Positions 43,518-52,175 of a stretch of DNA of 64,000 nucleotides are shown here, one piece after another. This DNA is from Hymenobacter pini (GTDB lineage: Bacteria; Bacteroidota; Bacteroidia; Cytophagales; Hymenobacteraceae), in assembly GCF_020421205.1 (NCBI RefSeq), contig NZ_JAIZZH010000006.1, positions 124,001 to 188,000 on the forward strand. The letters run 5' to 3'. The position numbers and the translations under genes were made by a program. The first letter of the stretch is position 1, and each line of letters begins with the position of its first letter. The notes under the pieces are model-generated. The model did not search any database. It saw only the letters and a list, made by a program, of their open reading frames with translations, and was not told the DNA's origin.

Positions 43518-44207
43518 ATGAAACGCCCCTTTTACCGCCTCGGCGACTGGCGCCGCAACCTGTTCTTGCTCACGGCGGCTGCAAGCCTGGGCCTGGGTAT
43601 CCTGCCCGCCTGCTCTTCCAATGACAGCCGTACCGATGCGGCAGATTCCTCCTGGGATAATGCCGCCTCCGACTCCTACAGCCAGGGCGTCATCACCGAA
43701 ATGACGGAAACCCAACCGGGCCAGTGGAAAATTACGGCCGAGCGGCCCGCTGGTAAGGAGGAAGTAGCCGCCATCCTGCGGCATTTCGATGGCAAGGTGG
43801 ACACGCTGCAGGGCCAGGCCTTGCAGCAGCAGATGCAAGACTACACCCGCCGCAACCCTGAAAACCGCGTAGGTGGCACCAGCATGATGGACGTGCTCAT
43901 GTGGAGCGGTATCGGGTATATGGCCGGCCGCTGGCTTACGCCTAACCCCGGCTACTACGCCTCCCCCGGTATTTTTCAGCGAAATAACGGCTGGCGGCAA
44001 ACCATTGCCCAGGAGCGGGACAATGAGCGGCGCAGCTTTTTCGGACGGGGCTTCTCGGGCAGCCGCACCAGCGGCAACGCCGGTATCAGCGCCAGTCCCA
44101 CCGTGCGGCGCACCGTGTCGCGCAGCACCTACCGCAGCTCCGCACCCCGCAGCAGCCGCAGCAGCGGCTTCGGCAGCCGGGGCGGTAGCCGGGGTTTCGG
44201 CGGATAA
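43518..44207 (+). CDS. Lipoprotein with SRG-rich C-terminus, YgiB/UPF0441-like position
   Basis: A 229-residue lipoprotein: hydrophobic signal and lipobox ILPAC (Cys32). A middle domain includes GQWKITAERPAGKEEVAAIL, VLMWSGIGYMAGRWL, and a C-terminal S/R/G-rich tail (SGFGSRGGSRGFGG). The E. coli ygiB-ygiC pair has the same order, a DUF1190 lipoprotein with a Ser/Gly/Arg-rich tail followed by a glutathionylspermidine-synthase-like gene, which supports the comparison; sequence homology itself is not certain. The downstream partner starts 119 bp later. Confidence 0.7.
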   Translation: MKRPFYRLGDWRRNLFLLTAAASLGLGILPACSSNDSRTDAADSSWDNAASDSYSQGVITEMTETQPGQWKITAERPAGKEEVAAILRHFDGKVDTLQGQALQQQMQDYTRRNPENRVGGTSMMDVLMWSGIGYMAGRWLTPNPGYYASPGIFQRNNGWRQTIAQERDNERRSFFGRGFSGSRTSGNAGISASPTVRRTVSRSTYRSSAPRSSRSSGFGSRGGSRGFGG

Positions 44208-44326
44208 ATTCTTCACTGTCCACGTGTTTCAACGGTGCCTCGGAGTACTGTCAGAAATTTAAAATGGGCTTCAATAAGCCGTGAGTGTGCGGTTTGCTTA
44301 AAAACTGACGCTTAAACCAATACCGT

Positions 44327-45502
44327 ATGATTCGTTTGTTGCCGCTGTCGGGCAATGTGGAGCCGGCCATTCGCCAGCTGGGCTGGGACTGGGCCGTGGA
44401 AGACGCCTGTGCCGCTTATTTGGCCCCCGAAGCCGTGGCCCTGCCTGAAGCTGAGGCCGAAACTCTGCTCCAGGCCGCCGACACGCTCTACGAGATGCTG
44501 GTACAGGCCGTGCCCGACCCTATTCCCGACGACTTCCTGCAGCGGCTCGGTATTCCCGCAAACCTCTGGGAAGCCGTGCGCCACAGCTGGAACGACGAGC
44601 GGCACTGGCACCTCTACGGCCGCTTCGACCTGGCCCAGACGCCCGACGGTCCCAAGCTAGTGGAGTTCAACGCCGACACGGCCACCAGCATCCCCGAAAC
44701 GGCCGTGGTGCAATGGGCCAGCCTGATGGCCGCCGGCCGCCCCGCCGAGGAACGGCAGGCCAACGGCCTGTTTGAGGCTTTGGAAGCCCAGTTGCATCAC
44801 TGGCGGGAGCTGAACCCCGACCTGGTGCCCCATCTGCTGCTGGTACACCTGCCCGACAGCGCCGAGGACGAAACCAACTGCGCCGTAATAGCCGAAGCCG
44901 CCCGCGCGGCCGGGTTTGAAACCGCTTTCAGCTGTTCCGCGGACGCCATGCGCGTGGCGGTGGAAGGAGAGGACCGGGGTGTTTGGGCCGAAGTGGCTCC
45001 AGGGCAGTGGCAGCGTTTCGACTTTCTGTTTAAGCTGGTACCCTGGGAGCTGCTGGCTGATGAGGAGCCCGAGCTTACCGCCGACCTCACTCACCTATTG
45101 CTCACCCGTGACCTGATCATTGCTAACCCGGCCTACGCACTCCTGTTCCAGAGCAAAGCCCTGCTGGCCCGCCTATGGGAGGTGTTTCCGCACCATCCGC
45201 TGCTGGTAGAAGCCAGCCTGCGTGACCTGCCGGGTCACCACGTACGCAAGCCCCTGTTCGGGCGCGAAGGCCAGAACCTAACCGAGCTGGAAGGTACGCA
45301 GACACGCCAGGAGCAGCCCGGCGACTTTGCCGACCAGCCCCAGGTGCGCCAGCGCTGGCTCGACTTCCCTACTGATGCCCAAGGCCGCTGCTACCAGGCC
45401 GGCGTGTTCTGGGCCGGCGAAGCCTGCGCCCTCAGCTTCCGCCGGGACGTGGGTATCATCACCAACCTTTCGGAGTTTGTGCCGCACGTTCTCACCGAGT
45501 AG
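44327..45502 (+). CDS. Glutathionylspermidine-synthase-like ATP-grasp ligase (YgiC-type)
   Basis: A 391-residue protein of the GSP_synth family without the N-terminal amidase domain, the length of E. coli YgiC/YjfC. ATP-grasp features are YGRFDLAQTPDGPKLVEFNADTATSIPET in the middle (Asn/Glu metal and ATP ligands), FKLVPWELLADEEP, and the C-terminal YQAGVFWAGEACALSFRRDVGII. Family members of this type probably ligate an amine or peptide, but the substrates are not known. It pairs with the upstream lipoprotein gene. Confidence 0.9.
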   Translation: MIRLLPLSGNVEPAIRQLGWDWAVEDACAAYLAPEAVALPEAEAETLLQAADTLYEMLVQAVPDPIPDDFLQRLGIPANLWEAVRHSWNDERHWHLYGRFDLAQTPDGPKLVEFNADTATSIPETAVVQWASLMAAGRPAEERQANGLFEALEAQLHHWRELNPDLVPHLLLVHLPDSAEDETNCAVIAEAARAAGFETAFSCSADAMRVAVEGEDRGVWAEVAPGQWQRFDFLFKLVPWELLADEEPELTADLTHLLLTRDLIIANPAYALLFQSKALLARLWEVFPHHPLLVEASLRDLPGHHVRKPLFGREGQNLTELEGTQTRQEQPGDFADQPQVRQRWLDFPTDAQGRCYQAGVFWAGEACALSFRRDVGIITNLSEFVPHVLTE

Positions 45503-45526
45503 CAACTGGCCCACGCGGTTTAGTTA

Positions 45527-45582
45527 AAACCGAAAGCGGGTTTCCCCTCCTCAGCTGAGAAGGGAAAACCCGCTTTCGGTTT
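45527..45582. terminator. Perfect 17-bp bidirectional terminator
   Basis: AAACCGAAAGCGGGTTT (45527-45543) pairs with AAACCCGCTTTCGGTTT (45566-45582), with the stem extending inward by CCC/GGG after one unpaired base. It separates two convergent genes. Confidence 0.92.
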
Positions 45583-45597
45583 ATTGCCTTTTGACTA

Positions 45598-47250
45598 CTA
45601 CTTGGCGTCGTACATGCGCTGGTAGTACTCGGTGGCCATGCGGTGCGATTCGAACTCGGGCTCTACCTCACGCATGCCGGTTTTCACCAGCTCCAGAAAC
45701 TTCTCGGGCTGGCCGTAATACAGAGGCACAATTTCGTTTTCGAGCACGTCAAGCACGTTGGTGGCTTCGATGTTGTCCTTCACTTCATCGGGCTGGTTGA
45801 TATCGGTATGCTCAATGATGAAGCCGTTTTCGCCGTGGCGCACGAACTCCGGAATCCAGCCGTCGGCGATGCTCAGGCTGGCGGAGGCGTTCATGGCGGC
45901 CGTCATGCCGCTGGTACCGGAAGCCTCGCGGGGGTAGCGGGGCGTGTTCAGCCAGATATCAGAGCCCTTCTTGAGGGCCGCAGATAGGGCTAGCTCGTAC
46001 CCGGTCAGTACAGCACAGTTTTTCAGGTTCTTGGTCTTCTCAATGATGCTGTTGAACAGGCCGATGGCACCAAAGTCCTTGGGATAGGGCTTGCCGGCCC
46101 AGATTACCTGTACGGGCCGCTCGGCATTGTTCACAATGTCCAGGAACCGCTCGAAGTGGCGCAGAATCAGGTCGGAGCGCTTGTAGCCGGCAAAGCGGCG
46201 GGCCCATACCACGGTTAGCACCTCCGGGTCGAGCAGGGTGCCGGTCTGGTCGGCCACGATGTCGAACAGCTGCTTTTTCAGCTCCCGCTTACGGGCTTTC
46301 AGGGCCGCGTCGTCGCCAGCTTCCAGGGCTTCGTGCAGGGCTTTGTCGCGCCAGTAGGTGCCGTTCTGCGAGTTGGTAATGGCAATGATGGGGCAGATGC
46401 CCGCGTTAGTGCCCCACATATCGTTGGCCACCTCACCGTGTACTTTCGATACGCCGTTCGAGATGCGCGAGAAGCGCAGGGCGGTGAGGGTGTAGTTCAC
46501 CCGCTCATTCTCCACCAGGCCCATGGCGCGCACTTCCTCCAGCGGCACGTTGCCGAAGAACGACATATCGTGCAGCAGCTTCACGGGGTGCTCCTCATTA
46601 CCGGCCAGCTCGGGCGTGTGCGTAGTAAACACCAGGCGCTTCTTCACCTCGTCCAGGTTGCGGCCGTGCTTATCGTAGAGGTAGAAGGCCAGGGGCAGGC
46701 CGTGGCCCTCGTTGAGGTGATATACCTCCGTGTGACGGCCCAGCAGATCCAGCAATTTGCCCCCACCTACACCCAGCAGAATGCTCTGGGCCACGCGGGC
46801 GGCCGTGTCGGCGTCGTAGAGGTGGTGCGAGATGGTGCGGGAGAGGTAGTCGTTTTCCGGAATGTCCGTCGTGAGGAAGAACATGGGAGCCGTGCCGAAC
46901 GTGTCGGGGGCCAGGTACAGGGCCTTCACCAGCACCTGCGCGTTGTGAATAGTGATGGGGAACACCAGGCCGGTATCCTGCAGGAAGCTGTAATACTTCA
47001 GGCGGAAGTCGGCGCGCATGGTCTGGTCCTCATTGCGGCCTTGGTCGTAGTAGCCAAACGACCACAGAATGCTGATGCCTACCAGGTTTTGCTTGAGCTC
47101 ATACACGGAGCGCATGTGCGAGCCGGCCAAGAAGCCCAGGCCACCGGAGTAGGTTTTCAGGGCCTGGTCCAGGGCAAACTCCATGGAGAAGTAGGCAGCA
47201 GGAGTGCTGAACTCGGGAGCGGGGGTATAGGGATTAAACTCGAATGCCAT
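45598..47250 (-). CDS. glgP: Alpha-glucan (glycogen/maltodextrin) phosphorylase
   Basis: A 550-residue phosphorylase of the short GT35 branch, releasing glucose 1-phosphate from alpha-1,4-glucans. Motifs: AAYFSMEFALDQALKTYSGGLGFLAGSH at the N-terminus, TEVYHLNEGHGLPLAF, FTTHTPELAGNEEHP, and near the C-terminus the PLP region PRYPREASGTSGMTAAMNAS. The lysine-bearing motif of the long enzymes is arranged as in the archaeal/ThermP-like type. ATG 47250 (MAFEFNPYT) is preferred to a TTG three codons upstream. It fits the alpha-glucan genes that follow on the other strand. Confidence 0.9.
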   Translation of the reverse strand: MAFEFNPYTPAPEFSTPAAYFSMEFALDQALKTYSGGLGFLAGSHMRSVYELKQNLVGISILWSFGYYDQGRNEDQTMRADFRLKYYSFLQDTGLVFPITIHNAQVLVKALYLAPDTFGTAPMFFLTTDIPENDYLSRTISHHLYDADTAARVAQSILLGVGGGKLLDLLGRHTEVYHLNEGHGLPLAFYLYDKHGRNLDEVKKRLVFTTHTPELAGNEEHPVKLLHDMSFFGNVPLEEVRAMGLVENERVNYTLTALRFSRISNGVSKVHGEVANDMWGTNAGICPIIAITNSQNGTYWRDKALHEALEAGDDAALKARKRELKKQLFDIVADQTGTLLDPEVLTVVWARRFAGYKRSDLILRHFERFLDIVNNAERPVQVIWAGKPYPKDFGAIGLFNSIIEKTKNLKNCAVLTGYELALSAALKKGSDIWLNTPRYPREASGTSGMTAAMNASASLSIADGWIPEFVRHGENGFIIEHTDINQPDEVKDNIEATNVLDVLENEIVPLYYGQPEKFLELVKTGMREVEPEFESHRMATEYYQRMYDAK

Positions 47251-47626
47251 CAGAAGCAAAGAATGTGCGGTGAGTGAGAGCTTACCGGCAGCTCATATAG
47301 AACCAGCCGGCTGGTTGAAAGCCCAAAAAAAGCGGAAAACTGCGGACCATCCGGATTGCATTCAAATAAGAATGCCAAAATGTTAATGCGCCACTAGTAA
47401 AAGGCAAACAAGCACCATCAAGGCCCTGCGGAGTGGCAGGAGTGAGCTTGCCTATCATTTCAGGGAGAAAGTTGTACTTCCACTATATAACACCTTCTTA
47501 TTCGGAGCTAACTATTTGATAATAATTCCTTAATATTCCCTGCCCCTTCCACCACTCAGAGGCCCGATACCTTTGTTGAAAGGGTTTTTCAGTCCTTTTT
47601 CTCACCCTCCACAACCACACTCCCCT
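47251..47626. other. Divergent intergenic promoter region
   Basis: About 375 bp, A+T-richer than average (47335-47550), with no gene. TACCTTTG at 47568-47575 is an exact -7 element for the lipoprotein at 47627. No exact counterpart was found for glgP. Confidence 0.5.
47568..47575 (+). promoter_or_regulatory. -7 element of the lipoprotein gene (TACCTTTG)
   Basis: Exact TAnnTTTG, 51 bp upstream of the ATG at 47627. Confidence 0.5.
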
Positions 47627-49069
47627 ATGCGCTACCCCCTGCGCTGGCTCACGGCTTCGCTGCTGAGCCTCTCCGTCTTGTCCTGTGCCAAACAGGATAA
47701 TCTCCCCTCACCCGTTGCTGCCACTAGCGCTACGGCCGCTGCCGATGTAAGCAGCGCCGGCTTCCCGGAAGGGTTCGAAACCGGCACCAAAACCGCCTAC
47801 ACCGCTGGCTCCGTTACGTTGGGCTCTGGCTCCTGGACCCTCGACGATGCCCTGCTGGGCAACACCACCGCCGACCCCAAAACCGGGGCGCAATCGGCTC
47901 GGGTACGCAACGTGGGCTCCCTCACCATGAACTTCAACGCCACCACCGGCGCGGGCGTAGTAACGGTGCAGCACGCCGTGTACGGTACCGATGGTAGCTC
48001 TACCTGGGAGCTGTGGGTAAGTCAGAACAGCGGCAGCAGCTACACCAAAGTGGGCAGCACCATCACCACCAGCAGCTCCACGCTGAGCACAGCCTCATTT
48101 ACGGTGAACCTGAGCGGCAACATCCGCCTGCAGATCCGCAAAACCTCGGGCGGCACCAACCGCATCAACATCGATAACGTGACGATGGAGCAGTACGGTG
48201 GCGGCACCACGCCGCCACCCACCGGCACGGCCAAAAAATTCCTGTTCGACGCCACCCACGCTGAAACCGCCGGCAACGCCGACTGGGTGCTGGACGTGGA
48301 CGGCGGCGTAGTGCCACGCTACCCCACGCCAGCCGCTTCGGGCATTACCAGCAGCACTTCGGAAACCTACTGGACCGGGGCTGTATCGGCCTGGGGCGTA
48401 TCCTTGGTGAAGCTGGGCCACTCGGTGGAGAACCTGCCCGTGGGCACGGCCATCACCTACGGCAACAGCAGCAACGCCCAGGATTTGAGCAATTACAACG
48501 TGTTTGTAATTGACGAACCCAACACGGTATTCACCGCAGCCGAGAAAACGGCCATCCTGAACTTCGTGAAAAACGGCGGCGGCCTGTTCATGATTTCTGA
48601 CCACGACGTATCGGACCGCAACAACGACGGTTGGGACTCCCCGGCCATCTGGAACGACCTGATGACCAACAACTCGGTGCAGAGCAACCCCTTTGGTTTC
48701 AGCATCGACCTGACCAACATCGTGGAAACCAGCTCCAACGTACTGGCCAGCAGCACTAACACCATCCTGAACGGCTCGCAGGGGGCGGTTACCCAGCTGA
48801 AGTTCAGCAACGGGGCTACCATCACCAAAACCAGCGGCTCGCAGGCTACCCCGCTAGTGTGGCGCTCCACTTCGGCCCAGGGCAACTCCAACATCCTGTG
48901 CGCCAGCAGCACCTTCGGCAGTGGCCGCGTCTTCGTTATCGGCGACTCCTCGCCGGCTGATGATGGCACCGGCTCGCCCGGCAACACGGTGTACCCCGGC
49001 TGGACGGAAATTGCCAGCCACGCCAAGCTGCACATGAACGCCTCGTTGTGGCTGGCTAAGCTGCAGTAG
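47627..49069 (+). CDS. Lipoprotein with beta-sandwich and GATase-like domains, unknown function
   Basis: A 480-residue lipoprotein with lipobox SVLSC (Cys17). About 40-195 is a jelly-roll domain of the MAM/cleaved-adhesin sort (GFPEGFETGTKTAY, SWTLDDALLGN, RINIDNVTMEQY). A short Pro/Thr linker follows. About 205-480 resembles a class I glutamine-amidotransferase-like or DUF4350 fold: KKFLFDATHAETAGNADW, NVFVIDEPNTVFTAAEKTAIL, NGGGLFMISDHDVSD, GRVFVIGDSSPADDG. No catalytic triad was identified, so activity is unknown; a carbohydrate-binding or scaffold role is possible. It is monocistronic, between promoter and terminator. Confidence 0.78.
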   Translation: MRYPLRWLTASLLSLSVLSCAKQDNLPSPVAATSATAAADVSSAGFPEGFETGTKTAYTAGSVTLGSGSWTLDDALLGNTTADPKTGAQSARVRNVGSLTMNFNATTGAGVVTVQHAVYGTDGSSTWELWVSQNSGSSYTKVGSTITTSSSTLSTASFTVNLSGNIRLQIRKTSGGTNRINIDNVTMEQYGGGTTPPPTGTAKKFLFDATHAETAGNADWVLDVDGGVVPRYPTPAASGITSSTSETYWTGAVSAWGVSLVKLGHSVENLPVGTAITYGNSSNAQDLSNYNVFVIDEPNTVFTAAEKTAILNFVKNGGGLFMISDHDVSDRNNDGWDSPAIWNDLMTNNSVQSNPFGFSIDLTNIVETSSNVLASSTNTILNGSQGAVTQLKFSNGATITKTSGSQATPLVWRSTSAQGNSNILCASSTFGSGRVFVIGDSSPADDGTGSPGNTVYPGWTEIASHAKLHMNASLWLAKLQ

Positions 49070-49100
49070 TACGCCAGTTTATTATTCGGGCCTCCTTTTT

Positions 49101-49137
49101 AGCCCCGCTACCTGCCCTGCAGGTGGCGGGGCTTTTT
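49101..49137 (+). terminator. Terminator of the lipoprotein gene
   Basis: AGCCCCGC-TACCTG (49101-49114) pairs with CAGGTG-GCGGGGCT (from about 49119), one internal mismatch, followed by TTTTT. Confidence 0.85.
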
Positions 49138-49329
49138 GGTGCTAGCATACGTGGCTTATTTGTCGTGCTGCAACGCCATTAGCCGGCTCAAACTAACTAC
49201 CAAGTTAAATTCATCAATCCAGCATCAAAAACCCATCAATACATCATCAATCTACCGGGGCAAAACAGTAGCGTGGGAGGGGGGTGCGTGCGTACCTTGG
49301 CAGAACCGTTTCTGATTTCCTACCCACGT

Positions 49330-51240
49330 ATGAATTCCTTCCGATTCCTGCCCCTGCTGGCTGGCTCCTGGCTGGCCGCCACTACCTCGTCTGCAGCCCT
49401 GGCTGCCCCGGCCCTGACCGTTACTGAGGCCACTGCCCCGGCCGCCAAAACCAGTGCCATTCAGCGTATCGACCCCACGTTTTGGTGGGTAGGTATGAAA
49501 AACCCCAAGCTGCAACTGCTGGTGCACGGGCCCGGCATTGCCAGCAGCACCGCTACGCTCAAAGCCTACGAGGGCGTGACCCTGGACGGCGTGCAGAAGC
49601 TGGAAAGCCCGAATTACCTGCTGCTCAATCTCACCATCAGTCCTTCGGCCAAGCCGGGCAAGCTGCAGCTGGAGTTCAAAGGGGACAAGAAAACCACTTT
49701 CGCCTACGAGCTGCGCCAGCGCACCACCCCCGGCGACAAGCAGAAAGTGCAGGGCCTCACCCAGCAGGATTTCATCTACTTCCTGATGCCCGACCGGTTC
49801 TCGAACGGGGACCCCAAGAACGACTACATTGCCGGCATGCGCGCCCCCAAAGTGGCCCGGGACTCGATGTACTCGCGCCACGGCGGCGACCTGAAGGGCC
49901 TCGAAAACCACTTCGACTACGTGAAAGAGCTGGGCGCCACGGCCATCTGGATGACGCCGGTGGTGGAAAACGATATGCCCAAGGCCAGCTACCACGGCTA
50001 CGCCCTCACCGACTACTACAACACCGACCGACGCTACGGCACGCTGGAGGAGTACAAGCAGTTTGTGGACAAAGCCCACGCCAATGGCCTGAAAGTGGTG
50101 CACGACGTGGTGCTCAACCACATGGGCTCGAAGAACTACCTGTTCCTCGACCAGCCCGCCAAAGACTGGTTTAACCAGTGGCCCAACTTCACGCGCAGTA
50201 ACTACAACTCGCAGGCCCTCAACGACCCTTACGGCTCCGACCTGGACCGGCGACTATACAACAAAGGCTGGTTTGACACCACCATGCCCGATGTGAATCA
50301 GAGTAACCCGCTGGTGGCTACTTACCTGATTCAGAACTTCCTGTGGTGGGTGGAGTACACTGGCCTCGACGCCTACCGCATCGATACCTATCCGTACTCC
50401 GACCCCACGTTTCTGATGCAGTGGGGGCAGGCCCTGAACGACGAGTTTCCGAACCTGTTCAAGTTTGGCGAGGCCTGGGTGGGCAGCACGGCCCAGCAGG
50501 CGTTCTTCGCCCGAAACATCTTCCAGCCGGTAGATGGCTTCAAGTCGAACCTGGAGTCGGTGTTTGATTTCCAGTCGACGTTTGCCCTGCACGATGCCAT
50601 CAAGGGCGACCAGCCCAACATGGGCAAGCTCTACGATGCCCTGCAGGGCGACTGGATGTACGAGGATGCCACCCGCAACGTGACTTTCCTCGACAACCAC
50701 GACATGAGCCGCTTCTACTCGGTGATTGACGAGGACTTCGGCAAGTACAAGCTGGGCATTACCTGGCTGCTCACCTCGCGCGGCATTCCGCAGCTGTACT
50801 ACGGCACCGAGGTGCTAATGAAGAACTTCTCGAACCCCGATGGCAAAGTGCGCGAGGATTTCCCCGGCGGCTTTGCCGGCGACAAAACCAACTACTTCAC
50901 GGCCGCCGGCCGCACCGGCCAGGCCGGCGAGGCATTCAACTACGTGAGCAAGCTAGCCCAGTACCGCAAGGCCCACCCGGTGCTGGCTACGGGCAAGCTG
51001 ATGCAGTTCATCCCGCAGGACGGGGTGTACGCCTACTTCCGCTACAACGACCAGGGCCAGGCCGTAATGGTGCTGCTCAATGGCAACAAGGACGAGAAAA
51101 CCGTGGACGGGGCCCGCTTCGTGGAGCGCACCAGCGGCTTCACGGGCGGCACCGAAATTATGACCGGCGCGGCGCTGTCAGACCTGAAGAGCTTTAAGGT
51201 TCCGGGCCGCACGGCCTGGGTGGTAGAGCTGAAAAAATAA
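49330..51240 (+). CDS. Exported GH13 neopullulanase/cyclomaltodextrinase (SusA-like)
   Basis: A 636-residue enzyme with a signal peptide (to about residue 28), an N-terminal beta-sandwich (about 35-135, IDPTFWWVGMKNPKLQLL) and a GH13 barrel. Catalytic residues: nucleophile D352 in YRIDTYP, acid/base E381 in FGEAWVG and D455 in FLDNHDMSRF; DFIYFLMPDRFSNGDP is typical of the SusA/neopullulanase group. It hydrolyses alpha-1,4 (and some alpha-1,6) linkages in maltodextrins, in the periplasm or at the surface. A TACCTTGG -7-like site lies at 49293-49300. The SDR gene starts 90 bp downstream. Confidence 0.92.
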   Translation: MNSFRFLPLLAGSWLAATTSSAALAAPALTVTEATAPAAKTSAIQRIDPTFWWVGMKNPKLQLLVHGPGIASSTATLKAYEGVTLDGVQKLESPNYLLLNLTISPSAKPGKLQLEFKGDKKTTFAYELRQRTTPGDKQKVQGLTQQDFIYFLMPDRFSNGDPKNDYIAGMRAPKVARDSMYSRHGGDLKGLENHFDYVKELGATAIWMTPVVENDMPKASYHGYALTDYYNTDRRYGTLEEYKQFVDKAHANGLKVVHDVVLNHMGSKNYLFLDQPAKDWFNQWPNFTRSNYNSQALNDPYGSDLDRRLYNKGWFDTTMPDVNQSNPLVATYLIQNFLWWVEYTGLDAYRIDTYPYSDPTFLMQWGQALNDEFPNLFKFGEAWVGSTAQQAFFARNIFQPVDGFKSNLESVFDFQSTFALHDAIKGDQPNMGKLYDALQGDWMYEDATRNVTFLDNHDMSRFYSVIDEDFGKYKLGITWLLTSRGIPQLYYGTEVLMKNFSNPDGKVREDFPGGFAGDKTNYFTAAGRTGQAGEAFNYVSKLAQYRKAHPVLATGKLMQFIPQDGVYAYFRYNDQGQAVMVLLNGNKDEKTVDGARFVERTSGFTGGTEIMTGAALSDLKSFKVPGRTAWVVELKK

Positions 51241-51330
51241 GAATAGGCCGGGCCGGCGGGAACCACTGCCGGCCCGGCGTACTTATTGAGTATCATTCGG
51301 TATTATTTTCAGCTTAAACCTGATGAAACG

Positions 51331-52038
51331 ATGACCGACCTGACCGATAAAGTTGCCATTGTAACGGGTGCCAGCCGCGGCATCGGCCGCGCCATTGCCT
51401 TGCTGCTGGCCATGCAGGGCGCCAAAGTGGTGTCCGTAGCCCGCACCGCCGAGGAGCTGGAAGAGCTCAACAGCAAAACCCAGGGCCTGGCCATTCCGGC
51501 CGACGTAGCCGACGAGGAAGACGCGGCCCACATCGTAGCTGAAACGCTCAGCTATTTCGGGCGGCTCGATATTCTGGTGTGCAACGCGGGCGTGGGCTCT
51601 TTCAACCTGCTCGAACACTTCGATGCCGCCGAGTGGGACCGGATTTTCGACGTGAACGTGAAGGGCACCTTCCTGCTGTGTAAGGCCGTGGTGCCTCATT
51701 TCAAGGCCCAGGGCCACGGCCACATTGTGGGCATCACCTCCGATGTGAGCAAGCGCACCTTCGAGCACGGCACCGCCTACGGGGCCAGCAAGTACGCCCA
51801 GGATGCCCTGCTTAGCTCGTTGCGCAAGGAAGTGCGACCCCACGGCGTGAAGGTGAGCACCATCTACCCCGGCCTGGTGGATACCTACTTCAACGACTCC
51901 CGCCCCGGCAATCCGGATGCCGAGAAAACCCATCTTAAGCCCTCCGATGTGGCCCACGCCGTACGCTACGTGCTGGAAGCGCCCGCCCACGTGGTTATCG
52001 ATGAGCTGATGCTGCACCCCATGACGCAGGAGTGGTAA
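51331..52038 (+). CDS. Short-chain dehydrogenase/reductase
   Basis: A 235-residue NAD(P)-dependent oxidoreductase. TGASRGIG at 12-19, NAG at 85-87, and the catalytic triad S137 (GITSDVS), Y150 and K154 (YGASK). The 3-ketoacyl-ACP-reductase-like SDR subclass is large and the substrate cannot be assigned. ATG 51331 is preferred because it starts the Rossmann fold (DKVAIVTGA). It sits between two GH13 genes on the same strand, which may be coincidence rather than pathway. Confidence 0.9.
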   Translation: MTDLTDKVAIVTGASRGIGRAIALLLAMQGAKVVSVARTAEELEELNSKTQGLAIPADVADEEDAAHIVAETLSYFGRLDILVCNAGVGSFNLLEHFDAAEWDRIFDVNVKGTFLLCKAVVPHFKAQGHGHIVGITSDVSKRTFEHGTAYGASKYAQDALLSSLRKEVRPHGVKVSTIYPGLVDTYFNDSRPGNPDAEKTHLKPSDVAHAVRYVLEAPAHVVIDELMLHPMTQEW

Positions 52039-52043
52039 TCTGT

Positions 52044-52171
52044 TCAGTTGCCAGTTGTGCGTTGCCCGTTGCCAGTTCTTGGTGTAGAGGTAGTAGATTA
52101 CGGTTTGTAAACATTTCATCAGCCCCCGGCTACCTGCCCTGACAACTCGTAACTGGCAACCGGTAACTGAC
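52044..52171. repeat. Inverted pair of CAGTTGCCAGTT-type repeats
   Basis: The left arm (52044-52080) holds repeated GTTGCCAGTT units. The right arm (52141-52171) holds AACTGGCAAC-type units, reverse complementary to them. The loop is about 60 bp. It fills the spacer between the SDR and the next GH13 gene. This is the second repeat family of this kind in the window. Confidence 0.8.
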
Positions 52172-52175
52172 TTTT

